Source: an uncultured Lachnospiraceae bacterium
Lineage (GTDB): Bacteria; Bacillota; Clostridia; Lachnospirales; Lachnospiraceae
Reading direction: 5' to 3'
NCBI GenBank assembly: GCA_947164605.1
Contig: CAMUXE010000003.1
Location: 1-64,000, forward strand
Length of the DNA: 64,000 bases
In this document: piece after piece, positions 27,946 through 36,939 of the stretch
Position numbering within the stretch: position 1 is the stretch's first letter
How the letters are laid out: every line of letters starts with the position of its first letter
Notes under the pieces: model-generated
Databases searched by the model: none
What the model saw: only the letters and a program-made list of their open reading frames with translations
Told to the model about the DNA's origin: nothing
Translations under genes and position numbers: made by a program

Positions 27946-29781
27946 ATGAAAAAGAAATTTATGAAATTGGCTAGTCTGGCTCTAAGTGCAAGCCTGGTCA
28001 TAGGCAGTGCTCTTGGACTTTCAGTTCCAACTAAGGTTAAGGCTGCTGACACACCAACCATCTGGATTGTCGGTGATTCTACAGTATGTTCATTCGAAGG
28101 AGTTGACGATTCCCTCTACTACCCAAGATATGGCTGGGGAACACAGATAGCCAACTATACTGACGGCACATATGAAATCAAGAATCTTGCCCTTTCAGGC
28201 AGAAGTTCAAAGAGTTTCACATCAGAGTCTAACTACACAGAACTTGTCAACGAAATGAAGCCGGGCGATCTTCTTTTGATCGGCTTTGGCCACAACGATG
28301 AAAAGGCTGAAGAGGCTAGATACACTAACCCTAATGGCGACTATACAACAGAGGGCAGCTTCGCCAACTCCCTCTATGAAAACTATGTAAAAAAAGCCCA
28401 GGATGCTGGCGCAACACCAATTCTTGTCACTCCTTTGGTAAGAAGAGTTGAATCCGGTGAGGTATCAGGCTCAACAGCTCACATCACAAGCGATGTTCCA
28501 GGTTTCCCTGGCGGTGACTACCCTCAGGCTATTAGAGACTTAGGTTCAAGCCTTAATGTTCCTGTAGCTGACCTCACAGCCAACACACTTGAGCTCTATA
28601 ACAGCATTGGACCAGATGAGACTATCAATCTTCACTCATGGACTTCTTCTAACAAGAAGAGTGTTGATAACACTCACACCAATATCTACGGTGCAGCTCG
28701 CAATGCCCACTTCATAGCTCAGGCTATTAAAGATGCCAACATTGAAGGCGTTTCAGAACATTTCCCAGATTCAGATGCACCTGGAATTGAGACCTTGATT
28801 GCAAACCCTAACTATGTCGAGAAAGATTACACAGCTCCAGCTGATGATGCAAGCAGTGTTCTCGGCGACACAGCCGGAATCTGGCATCCAACAGCTTTCG
28901 GTAATATAGGCGGCACACCTTCAAGCGATAAGGAAGTTTTTGAGTATGATCCAGAGACTGATACTTACCACATGGCAATGGTTGGCAAGGGTAAGATAGC
29001 TGCAGCAAGTGATGGTATCATGATGTACTACACAAAATTACCTGCAGGCAAGACTTTCACACTCACAGCTGATATGACAGTCAACAGTTTTGACAAGAAT
29101 GATCAGGTTTCATTCGGCCTTATGGCTAGAGATGATATGTATGTAGATCTCAACGATTCTTCAATCGCTTCTGATTATGTAGCTGCTGCTCCTTTAAAGC
29201 TCGCTTCTGGCTCAGTTTACAACAACTTTAAGAGACAGGGCTCAAAGCTCACAAGCGGCGGAGAGATGACTGAAGGCGTTGTAGCCGGCCAGACTTACTC
29301 TCTCAAGATTGCAAGCAACTCTGACGGTTACGAGTGTACATTTGGAAATGAAGCTCCTGTATCAGGCGGTTTTGACTTCCAGCTCACATCGATTGATCCT
29401 GACTATGTATATGTCGGCATGTTCGTTGCAAGAAAGGCTGATGTGACATTCAGCAATGTAAGCCTTGTTATCAACGACGACCCAGAAGCTACTTCTGATG
29501 ATACTTCTAACGATACTTCTGATGATACAAGTGCTGATACTTCTAGCGAAACATCTGATGATGCTTCTGCTGAGCCAGTCCTCGAAGCTGATGCCAGTGT
29601 AGAAGAGACAAGCAGTGAAAAGCTTGCCGAAGCTGCTCCTGCAGCAGAGACTAAGGCTGAGAACTTAGTTAGAACAAGCGCTGTAAAGACAGGTGATTTA
29701 AGCAATCTTCTTATCTATGCTCTTGCATCAACACTTGCTCTCTCAGGTCTCATAATCGCAAGCAGAAAGAAAAATATCTGA
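27946..29781 (+). CDS. Secreted, wall-anchored SGNH/GDSL hydrolase (rhamnogalacturonan acetylesterase-like)
   Basis: 611 residues with an N-terminal signal peptide (MKKKFMKLASLALSAS..., cleavage near AKA/AD at about 33). The catalytic SGNH blocks follow: WIVGDSTVCSF (nucleophile Ser), GRSSKSF, GFGHNDE, and DNTHTNIYGA (Asp/His). After about residue 275 comes a beta-rich domain of the laminin-G/DUF1349-like kind (residues about 310-500). Then a Ser/Thr/Asp-rich stalk with DDTS-type repeats, and a C-terminal VKTGD, hydrophobic stretch and RKKN tail, which is a non-canonical LPXTG-like sorting signal. It probably removes acetyl groups from plant pectin or other polysaccharides at the cell surface. 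It is a monocistronic plus-strand gene among minus-strand ones. Confidence 0.85.
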   Translation: MKKKFMKLASLALSASLVIGSALGLSVPTKVKAADTPTIWIVGDSTVCSFEGVDDSLYYPRYGWGTQIANYTDGTYEIKNLALSGRSSKSFTSESNYTELVNEMKPGDLLLIGFGHNDEKAEEARYTNPNGDYTTEGSFANSLYENYVKKAQDAGATPILVTPLVRRVESGEVSGSTAHITSDVPGFPGGDYPQAIRDLGSSLNVPVADLTANTLELYNSIGPDETINLHSWTSSNKKSVDNTHTNIYGAARNAHFIAQAIKDANIEGVSEHFPDSDAPGIETLIANPNYVEKDYTAPADDASSVLGDTAGIWHPTAFGNIGGTPSSDKEVFEYDPETDTYHMAMVGKGKIAAASDGIMMYYTKLPAGKTFTLTADMTVNSFDKNDQVSFGLMARDDMYVDLNDSSIASDYVAAAPLKLASGSVYNNFKRQGSKLTSGGEMTEGVVAGQTYSLKIASNSDGYECTFGNEAPVSGGFDFQLTSIDPDYVYVGMFVARKADVTFSNVSLVINDDPEATSDDTSNDTSDDTSADTSSETSDDASAEPVLEADASVEETSSEKLAEAAPAAETKAENLVRTSAVKTGDLSNLLIYALASTLALSGLIIASRKKNI

Positions 29782-29801
29782 CATTACCTCACCTTTTGAT
29801 A

Positions 29802-29884
29802 TTTTCACCTCGAGTGCAACTTAACTTGGCACCATTCTCACCTAAAGTTAAGCCCACAATCCCATATTGTGGGCGAGGTGAAAA
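29802..29884. other. Nested inverted-repeat element able to form a three-way junction
   Basis: Three perfect stems fit together without overlap. P1 is TTTTCACCTCG (29802-29812) with CGAGGTGAAAA (29874-29884). P2 is CTTAACTT (29820-29827) with AAGTTAAG (29845-29852). P3 is CCCACAAT (29853-29860) with ATTGTGGG (29866-29873). P2 and P3 abut with no gap, as does P3 with P1. It lies 20 bases after the SGNH stop and before a separate terminator, and can fold on either strand. It may be a structured 3' UTR, a small RNA or an intergenic repeat. Confidence 0.6.
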
Positions 29885-29920
29885 ATAAAAGTGATATCTC
29901 CCTAAAAGGGTATAAATAAA

Positions 29921-29956
29921 GGCTTAGAAGACGGCTGTTACGCCATCTTCTAAGCC
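29921..29956. terminator. Bidirectional terminator between the esterase and merR
   Basis: A 15-bp stem (GGCTTAGAAGACGGC with GCCATCTTCTAAGCC, one mismatch) has T/A runs on both sides (TTTTAATTTT on plus, TTTATTTATA on minus). It sits between convergent transcription units and can serve both. Confidence 0.85.
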
Positions 29957-30042
29957 TTTTAATTTTGCATGCTCTAAAAGCTAAAACCGCAAATAATACA
30001 TTCACGTCCAAGTCTTCAAAGTAAAACCTTATATCAAAGCCC

Positions 30043-30867
30043 TCAAATTTCTTTCACAGGAGTACTCATAAGGGCATAGATTACATTCTGTCCCTCCTCA
30101 ACTGTATTTGCTATAAGAACTATATAGATATCCCCATCTACTTCCATGCCTGCTGAGCGTATATTTGCAATATGAGTTTTCAATTCAGCAAGCATTTGCC
30201 CCTTCTTTGCAACCTGACCATAGGCCTCAAAAGGGACCCTGATTATCTTCATAACCGAAGGAACAGACTGGTAGTGATCTGTATATTCGTTTGGCTCAAC
30301 CTTATACTTATCCATATGGACAGCCTTCATTGCCCAGCCTTCTCTCATGAGATAGGAGCCGTTAAATACGTCCTCTTTCTTTACAAGAGTAATCCTTTGA
30401 ACTTCAGGTGATACATTGACAAATTCTTTGATTTTGTCCAGTCTTCCCGCATCATCTAAAAGCCTATCCCCCTCCTTGTAGAGAACATAATACTGTTCAA
30501 CAGAGTCCTTGAGGTAATAGGGGCCTGCTTTTTCAGCTTTTTTCATAAGAGCCAGGTCATCTTTTAGCCTGTGTCTGAGATAAGTCATATATTCTATCTG
30601 CTCATCTATTATCTTCATGCGCTGACTGTAGGCATCAATACTATCGTGCAGATTCATATTTCGAACATCTAGTATGTCATCATGCGAGAAGCCATACTTT
30701 CGCATCAGGCAGTCATTGATAACCTCAAAAAGGGCGTCATCATCATAGTATCTATAGCCATTCTCTGGATCTCTGATTGACTTGAAATAGCCATAGTCCT
30801 CATACCTTCTGATAGTATTGGTAGAAACTCCAAGCAGCTTGGCAACTTCACCAATCTTATATCTCAT
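30043..30867 (-). CDS. MerR-family transcriptional regulator with GyrI-like effector domain
   Basis: 274 residues. The N-terminal MerR winged helix is clear (MRYKIGEVAKLLGVSTNTIRRYEDYG, PENGYRYYD), followed by a dimerisation coiled coil (about 75-120) and a C-terminal domain of the GyrI/SOUL-like ligand-binding type (about 125-274). The start overlaps the DUF4956 stop by 4 bp (ATGA), so it is translationally coupled as the last gene of the pel-cotH-VTC-DUF4956 operon. Family members activate promoters with 19-20 bp spacers; one such promoter lies in front of the neighbouring SGNH gene. Its ligand is unknown. Confidence 0.88.
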   Translation of the reverse strand: MRYKIGEVAKLLGVSTNTIRRYEDYGYFKSIRDPENGYRYYDDDALFEVINDCLMRKYGFSHDDILDVRNMNLHDSIDAYSQRMKIIDEQIEYMTYLRHRLKDDLALMKKAEKAGPYYLKDSVEQYYVLYKEGDRLLDDAGRLDKIKEFVNVSPEVQRITLVKKEDVFNGSYLMREGWAMKAVHMDKYKVEPNEYTDHYQSVPSVMKIIRVPFEAYGQVAKKGQMLAELKTHIANIRSAGMEVDGDIYIVLIANTVEEGQNVIYALMSTPVKEI

Positions 30868-31514
30868 CCGTGATACTCTCCATTATACTGAATAAGGACC
30901 AAATCCTTAACCTCAGGTATGTTTCTAATCTTCTCTGCAAAGAAAAGATTCTGCTTCTTTACGACAACTTCTACTGCCATCTCAATCGAGTCTTTTCTCA
31001 TAGTTTTTGACTTAACATAGGTCTTAAGCTTGCCGAATTCTCTCAAAATCTGATCTGCAGTCTCATCACCTGTGAAGTGAACTATGCAAATATAAACCTG
31101 AGCCTTCTCCTGCTTGTGGTAGAAGACCATGATCATAACAACCATAACAAAGCAAGCTAGCACGCCCAGACCAAACATACCTGCACCGGATGTGATACCT
31201 GTTGTGATAGCCCAAAACATATAGAGCAGATCAAAGGGATCCTTGACAGCAGTTCTGTAACGCACGATTGAGAGCGCACCAACCATACCAAGGGAGATTA
31301 CTACATTGGTACTGATTGCAAGTGTAACCATGCAGGTAAGTATGCTCATACCAACCAGAGTAACAGCAAAGCTTCTAGAGTAGATAACTCCTGCATAGAA
31401 CCTCTTGTAGGTAAAGTAAATAACCATACCCAGGACCAATGCTACGGCAAGAGCCACCATAATGTTGGGCACGTCATAATTCTTTAAAATATCACTATTC
31501 AAAATTTTATTCAT
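30864..31514 (-). CDS. DUF4956-family membrane protein
   Basis: 216 residues with three to four membrane segments in the first 130 residues (about 18-34, 50-70, 72-95, 105-128). A conserved-looking block SLGMVGALSIVRYRTAVKDPFDLLYMFWAITTG occurs between them, and the C-terminal cytoplasmic domain is of ferredoxin-like length. I recognise it as DUF4956, a family that repeatedly sits next to VTC-domain proteins. Here the two overlap by 4 bp. Biochemical function is not known; association with polyphosphate or surface polymer synthesis is a context inference. Confidence 0.82.
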   Translation of the reverse strand: MNKILNSDILKNYDVPNIMVALAVALVLGMVIYFTYKRFYAGVIYSRSFAVTLVGMSILTCMVTLAISTNVVISLGMVGALSIVRYRTAVKDPFDLLYMFWAITTGITSGAGMFGLGVLACFVMVVMIMVFYHKQEKAQVYICIVHFTGDETADQILREFGKLKTYVKSKTMRKDSIEMAVEVVVKKQNLFFAEKIRNIPEVKDLVLIQYNGEYHG

Positions 31515-32260
31515 AATGCACTCCTTGTTTTTTCAAGACATAATACATACTTAGATACCGCCTTTAATTCTGCTGCCTTAGGCGGAATAACACTTCTCAC
31601 TATCTGGGGCAAAAAGCCAGTATATTTAACTTCCATAACACAAGTCCCAGCTTCCAAGACATTGACACATGGCAAATTCTCGTCAAATATATCATAGCCT
31701 CCGAGCGCCGTTCTGACATCGTTGTCAAAGGTAACCCTAACAGTTCCCTCATCCAGAATATAAGGCTCTCTTTCATAATCAACTATTGTGACAGGTCTCA
31801 AAACCCTTGATTGGCACTCATAGTAAAATTCCTTGCAAAGATTCTCTGGTCTCTCCAGAAGGAAATCGTACTGGCCAGCAAGAATCATATCAAACTCTTG
31901 TCTGCTAAGTCTGGCATCTTCCTTGTAGATGTACATATCAACCTTCTTTTTTCTCTCAAGCTTGATAGTTGCATCCGAATAATTATAGATTCTAATTCGA
32001 TATTTCTTTCTGTCAAGAACTCCCATACTCTTTTCCTGATAGGCAGACATCCAGTAATCATCAAAGTAGAGGCTTCTAATCATATAGCCATTCTTTCCCG
32101 CATGAGGATCCTTTTTTAAGGCTATATTCAGCCTCAACTTGATATCCTCTCTCTCCGCACAGTTGATTACATATTTTAGCTCATGCCTGTAAGTGCCGAC
32201 ATGATCACTGCCTGGGCCCTGATAAGTCAGGAAATTATCGATCATTTTTACAATTCCCAT
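31511..32260 (-). CDS. VTC-domain protein (polyphosphate polymerase-like)
   Basis: 249 residues. It matches the VTC/triphosphate-tunnel fold: RHELKYVIN near residue 24, IRSLYFDDYWMSAYQEK, the basic strand KKYRIRIYNYSD, TIKLERKKK, and the later VTIVDYEREPYI, VRVTFDNDVR and VMEVKYTGFLP, giving the alternating Arg/Lys and Glu residues that line the tunnel. In yeast Vtc4 this domain polymerises polyphosphate from ATP; bacterial homologues are unproven. Its neighbours are CotH, nine bases upstream, and DUF4956, overlapping. The trio follows the pel genes, suggesting a phosphate- or polymer-linked surface function. Confidence 0.85.
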   Translation of the reverse strand: MGIVKMIDNFLTYQGPGSDHVGTYRHELKYVINCAEREDIKLRLNIALKKDPHAGKNGYMIRSLYFDDYWMSAYQEKSMGVLDRKKYRIRIYNYSDATIKLERKKKVDMYIYKEDARLSRQEFDMILAGQYDFLLERPENLCKEFYYECQSRVLRPVTIVDYEREPYILDEGTVRVTFDNDVRTALGGYDIFDENLPCVNVLEAGTCVMEVKYTGFLPQIVRSVIPPKAAELKAVSKYVLCLEKTRSAL

Positions 32261-32269
32261 CTAATCACC

Positions 32270-34063
32270 CTAATTCTCAATTTGTGTATCTTCTACAATT
32301 CTTCCATCCTCAAGTACAAAGAAACACTTAACTCCATAGACTGTTCCCTTTGAACCGTTATAATAGTCAAATGCTACCTGAGAATAACCACTCTTGTTAG
32401 TTGCCACAACCTTGACATAATACTGACCTGCCGGAAGCACAGCGCTGCTCATATAAGGCAAATCACCTGTGTATGACGCAATTATGTCTGTACAGTTATA
32501 ATCTCTGGCAATTACTGCGCTATAACTAATTGACTCATGGTTGAAGTCATAAGCACCATCCCAAACTATATTGAGAAGTCCATTGTCTACACTAGGCTTG
32601 CCTATATAGAAAGGCAGAGGCTCTTTCAATGATTTCTTATAGCTCTGATAATAGTATTCAACTAAGTCCGGAATATTGCTTGCAATAGTATTGTACTGGT
32701 CCGCATTTATGCCTGAATATGTATTATCCGGATCCTTATTTACATAGGCATCTGTGACTGTCCTGTATGTTGCAATCATGCTATTCAGCTGATTTGGAGT
32801 CATATAATTATTTTTGATATCCTCAACAGCTCGATCAAGTTCTTCCCTGTAGCTTGTTGATTTGAGGGCTCTCTTAAAGAGAATTGTTCCCCAGAAATTC
32901 CCCACACCATGGCTATAGCCCCAATCATCATTACCGTTCTTTATCATATCCTCTGTGGTGTAGAAAGATCCATCATAATCCCAAGGAAGCAAATACCACT
33001 TGGAACTGTTATAAGGGCTGTAGATATAGAAATTACGGTTTCTGCAGTCAATGTTTCCAACCAGCATCTCAAAAGCCATCCAATAAGCCAAATTTTCTCG
33101 ATCAAAATAATTGTCAAGGATTGCATCAGGCGAGATTGTCTCGTCATTGAGGGCAGTCAGCATATTTATAAGCTTAGTGTGATCATTATTGCCCTTAACT
33201 TCAAGCAAGTTCTCAAAAGCCTGCTTGTTATAAGTAGGATCTGTAGCAAGTTTGATAACATCAGAATTTCTATAGAACTCAAAGTTATTGACCTTATAGA
33301 GCTGGCCATTCTTATCAAGTCCATGAGCCTTCATATAGGCCTTGTTAGGCTGTTCAACCTGAGTGTAGAGTCCATAATCCTCAAAGCCAGCTCCAGAACC
33401 GCTTGATGTGGTGTCCTTTACATATAGATGTACAAACTGGGTTCTAAGGCTCATATGCTGAGGGATTTTTTTCATTAAGTCAAAGCAAAGCTTATTTCTA
33501 AATCTCAAACCCTCGGACATGTGCTTATTGAGCGCTATAGTCTTCTGGCCTCTCCAAGTGCCCTTATTATCTCTAAGTTCAATCTTGTAGTTTTTCTGCG
33601 GATTCTTGGAAGAAGACTGTCCTCTGATCTGAACTGTGGCATTGGGAACAATCTGGTCATAACCAAGAGATCCAGATGTTGGTCCCGCTTCATCTCCTAC
33701 CTGCAAAAGAGCATTGACCTGATATCTTTCAAGGCCCAAAGCCTCATAATCATAGACAGAATGAGTATTTATATCTAACCAGCTGTGATTGGTATTCTCA
33801 GCAGCTGTACCCTCGCTGACAGTAAGGTACATGGTTACAACGCTATCCTCATCATCAAGTTCATATACTGAGGCCACATCCCTGAAAGCAGATGAATCCT
33901 CGCCATTTTGTGTTGTATCCTGACTTACCTCCTGTTCAGAAGCCTCATCACTCTCATTTTTTTCATGTATAAGATAAGCCACCGCCGATATCGTGGCCAT
34001 AATCAAGGCTATTACAGCTATGCCCCTTATAATAGCACTAATATTTCTTCTTAAAAGATTCAT
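32270..34063 (-). CDS. CotH-family protein kinase-like protein, membrane-anchored
   Basis: 597 residues. An N-terminal membrane anchor (residues about 12-32, IRGIAVIALIMATISAVAYLI) is followed by an acidic linker. A CotH domain spans about 85-450: ATVQIRGQSSSKNPQKNYKIELRD, FRNKLCFDLMK, and the active-site-like WYLLPWDYDGSF with the DYD triplet. A fibronectin-like domain lies at about 490-570. CotH of B. subtilis spores is an atypical kinase that phosphorylates coat proteins. Secreted versions cluster with VTC and exopolysaccharide genes in Clostridia. It lies ten bases after pelG and nine before the VTC gene. Confidence 0.85.
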   Translation of the reverse strand: MNLLRRNISAIIRGIAVIALIMATISAVAYLIHEKNESDEASEQEVSQDTTQNGEDSSAFRDVASVYELDDEDSVVTMYLTVSEGTAAENTNHSWLDINTHSVYDYEALGLERYQVNALLQVGDEAGPTSGSLGYDQIVPNATVQIRGQSSSKNPQKNYKIELRDNKGTWRGQKTIALNKHMSEGLRFRNKLCFDLMKKIPQHMSLRTQFVHLYVKDTTSSGSGAGFEDYGLYTQVEQPNKAYMKAHGLDKNGQLYKVNNFEFYRNSDVIKLATDPTYNKQAFENLLEVKGNNDHTKLINMLTALNDETISPDAILDNYFDRENLAYWMAFEMLVGNIDCRNRNFYIYSPYNSSKWYLLPWDYDGSFYTTEDMIKNGNDDWGYSHGVGNFWGTILFKRALKSTSYREELDRAVEDIKNNYMTPNQLNSMIATYRTVTDAYVNKDPDNTYSGINADQYNTIASNIPDLVEYYYQSYKKSLKEPLPFYIGKPSVDNGLLNIVWDGAYDFNHESISYSAVIARDYNCTDIIASYTGDLPYMSSAVLPAGQYYVKVVATNKSGYSQVAFDYYNGSKGTVYGVKCFFVLEDGRIVEDTQIEN

Positions 34064-34073
34064 TTAAAACACC

Positions 34074-35519
34074 TCACAAATTTAACTTCTCAAAGAAATG
34101 TCTTAATTTCTTAAAAAATCCACCCTTCTTGACACTCACAATGGGTTGGACGCTCAAAATAAAGTAACTAAGCCTGCTCGTGAATATATTCAACCTCATG
34201 AAACAGATAAAGTAGTATACCACACTTCCCGCGACAAATGCGATTCCATAAAAAGACAGACCGGTATAGTACTCAAGTAAAGAGCCCACTACAACTACAA
34301 AAGCAAAACTAGCAGAGCCTATCGCAGCCCCAAGATAATCAGTAAAGTACAGAAGAAGCAACATCTGAACATTGGCTATGGCAAAAAGTCCATAACCTAT
34401 AGATAAGAGTCTAAAATGCTCACCCATACTGGCTGTAAAGCCCATAGGCAACCTGTCTATGATAAATACTCCTATAGAGATAGCTAACATTGTCGTGTAG
34501 AACTGTTTTCGAGCCGTATAGGCAAGCTCGTTCTCCATAACATCAAGCATTTCCTTTTCTGCATCCTTTATTTCGATGATAGAACCATTTCCATTGTAGA
34601 GCTCATAGTATTTTCTATACTTGGGATAAAAGTTTACCTCGACAGATGCCACAAAATTGATTGTTGTTATAAGTATTGTCAAGAAGGCCAGCATGGCCGG
34701 TATATCATATTCTGGGGCTCCATAATAAAGTCCTTGAATTTGTACCCCAATATCAGTGAACCATTTTTCAACAATATGAAAAAAGAGGCCGACATTTGAG
34801 CAAAGGCCAATCACTAAAAGCGCCTTGTACTCGTCAAACCAATCAAGAAACTTAAAGTGTCCCTCATAGCTGTTATGAAAGAAGTCATACAGCATTGAAT
34901 AATTCATAGCACCCATAATTCCATAACCTAAGCACATTCCAAATAGGAGAATATGTACTGATACAGTAAATATCCAGGTTAGAATCAGAGTAGAAATCAA
35001 TGAGACTATAGTCGCCACTATGTATGACTTTATAATCCCCTTATAGTCCTTGATTGCAGTGAGATAGCTCATCTCATTCCATACCAGGACCAATTCCTCA
35101 AAAAAGATGAAATTGAGCACCATCAAAGAAAAACTTATACCTGCGAAGTAGAGAAATATCGCAAAGCCTAATCCGCCTATGACAAGCTGCAAAGACAGTA
35201 TACCCGCCAGGGATGGAAATACTTTATCCTCATTGTCCCCATAAAGCATATCTGCTATATACCTTGTGAGAGCTGTCGAAAAAATGCCTGTCAAGATCAT
35301 GGATGAAAGCAGAGCGTATGTAACCATTGAATTTACAAGCTCTCTGTTGTGTTTATCGAGGCCCATAACCTTTCCCACATAGGCAATTCCAAGCAGATAC
35401 ATAATACCAAGGATCATGGGACCTGCTGTAACAACGCCAGTATAGCCATATGCTTTTAAGAGATTTCCGACTCCTCTTTTATTAAATAATTTCTTTAACT
35501 CAAATCCAATACCAGCCAC
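34074..35519 (-). CDS. pelG: PelG, membrane transporter of the Pel exopolysaccharide system
   Basis: 481 residues, GTG start with GAGGAG upstream. It has about twelve hydrophobic segments and the PelG N-terminus MAGIGFELKKLFNKRG, then GNLLKAYGYTGVVTAGPMIL. PelG is a MOP/MATE-superfamily protein that forms the inner-membrane synthase complex with PelD, PelE and PelF and is thought to move the polymer across the membrane. It begins two bases after the pelF stop, so the synthase and transporter are coupled, as in other pel loci. Confidence 0.92.
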   Translation of the reverse strand: MAGIGFELKKLFNKRGVGNLLKAYGYTGVVTAGPMILGIMYLLGIAYVGKVMGLDKHNRELVNSMVTYALLSSMILTGIFSTALTRYIADMLYGDNEDKVFPSLAGILSLQLVIGGLGFAIFLYFAGISFSLMVLNFIFFEELVLVWNEMSYLTAIKDYKGIIKSYIVATIVSLISTLILTWIFTVSVHILLFGMCLGYGIMGAMNYSMLYDFFHNSYEGHFKFLDWFDEYKALLVIGLCSNVGLFFHIVEKWFTDIGVQIQGLYYGAPEYDIPAMLAFLTILITTINFVASVEVNFYPKYRKYYELYNGNGSIIEIKDAEKEMLDVMENELAYTARKQFYTTMLAISIGVFIIDRLPMGFTASMGEHFRLLSIGYGLFAIANVQMLLLLYFTDYLGAAIGSASFAFVVVVGSLLEYYTGLSFYGIAFVAGSVVYYFICFMRLNIFTSRLSYFILSVQPIVSVKKGGFFKKLRHFFEKLNL

Positions 35520-35521
35520 TA

Positions 35522-36922
35522 TTACTCCTCAACCTTTGTATAAAGGCTCCTGTAATTCTTTATCATATCCTCATGCCTAAAGCCATCCCTGACTCTAAGC
35601 TGGCCCCTATTACCCATGTCAAGCCTTTCTTCCCTGCTCGAGCACATTCTGATAAGTTCTCTCGCATAGAAGGATCTGTTCATAGGTGGTGCAATATAAC
35701 CAACCACACCATATCCATCACTTTCATCCTCCAAGAGCTCTCTACAGCAGCCCACATCAGTGGTAACACATGGTCTCCTTGCTGCTAAAGATTCAAGAAC
35801 AGACAGAGGTTGGCCCTCTGATATACTAGACAAGACTGTAAAATCAAATTTTTTCATGTACTCAACAACATCTACCTGTCCAGTAAATATAACCTTTTCC
35901 GAGAGCTTGAGTTCCCTTACCAATTCGTAACACTCCTCTGCATACTCCTTGTCATCCTCGGCTCCCAAAATATAAAGTCTGACATTTTTTAAGAGCAGAC
36001 TTGTCTCATAAAAGGCATATATAAGGGTTTTTACATCCTTAATAGGAGCCATTCTCATAACAGCTCCAATATCAACATAGCCGTCATCCTCTTTAAGTGG
36101 AATCGCGGCAAACCTTTCATAATTGACACCATTACCGATTACATAGCACTTGTCTTTAGGGGCCCCCAACTCTATCTGTGTTGCCCTGGCCCTGTTAAAA
36201 AGACTGGATATGAGATCCGCCTGCTTATAGACAGCATCTGAAAGCATATAGAAAAATTCTATCCATCTCTTTTTGAAGCTTGCTACCACCCAGTTTGCCC
36301 TGATGATTTCCTCTTCTCTCTCTCTTGAATAGATTCCATGTTCAGACAAAATAAGGGGCTTTTTATGGACCACATGTCCCAAAACTCCTAAAATGCCGCC
36401 ATATCCGGTACATATTGTGTGATATATATCGGCCTTAGGCACCTCTTGAGATAGCATGTAAAAAAGTGGAAGCATCATGCTTCTCACAGTGTGGAAGGTA
36501 TCTGAATAAGCCGAGTACTTATACTTGCTCGCACACACCTCTTCAAGCATGTTCAAAAACTCTGAACTCATAAGCAGAGCTCCAGGCTTTACCTTCTTTT
36601 CCTGAAAGATTTTGACAATGCAGTCCCAATCAGGCCTGCCACAGTCTATGACCTTTTTAAGGTTATCGAGCTCATCATCTCTAAACCTGTATCTTTTCTT
36701 CTCTGGCTTTATTTTTAAAGCATCATCAAGAAAGACCTCATGTACTTCGCTGACATTAGCTGGCAGTTCATACACGAACTTGCCCTTATCCTTAGCATTG
36801 GCCCCGATTACCCAGAGGATAAACTCGATGTCTGGCATGGCTTTTATATAGTTATGCATCCAAGTGGACACTCCACCATGAGTGTATGGATAAGATCCCT
36901 CAAGTATAAGGCATACCCTCAT
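35522..36922 (-). CDS. pelF: PelF, GT4-family glycosyltransferase
   Basis: 466 residues from the ATG at 36922, preceded by AAGGAGG; a TTG one codon earlier is less likely. The PelF N-terminus is distinctive: LILEGSYPYTHGGVSTWM and the pair VGNGVNYERF / APIKDVKTLIYAF. The C-terminal GT4 block EGQPLSVLESLAARRPCVTTDVG contains the usual E-x7-E nucleotide-binding pattern. PelF polymerises the Pel polysaccharide from a UDP-sugar in the cytoplasm. No separate signal peptide or membrane segment is seen, consistent with recruitment by PelD/E/G. Confidence 0.95.
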   Translation of the reverse strand: MRVCLILEGSYPYTHGGVSTWMHNYIKAMPDIEFILWVIGANAKDKGKFVYELPANVSEVHEVFLDDALKIKPEKKRYRFRDDELDNLKKVIDCGRPDWDCIVKIFQEKKVKPGALLMSSEFLNMLEEVCASKYKYSAYSDTFHTVRSMMLPLFYMLSQEVPKADIYHTICTGYGGILGVLGHVVHKKPLILSEHGIYSREREEEIIRANWVVASFKKRWIEFFYMLSDAVYKQADLISSLFNRARATQIELGAPKDKCYVIGNGVNYERFAAIPLKEDDGYVDIGAVMRMAPIKDVKTLIYAFYETSLLLKNVRLYILGAEDDKEYAEECYELVRELKLSEKVIFTGQVDVVEYMKKFDFTVLSSISEGQPLSVLESLAARRPCVTTDVGCCRELLEDESDGYGVVGYIAPPMNRSFYARELIRMCSSREERLDMGNRGQLRVRDGFRHEDMIKNYRSLYTKVEE

Positions 36923-36939
36923 CAAATCATCCTCCTTTC

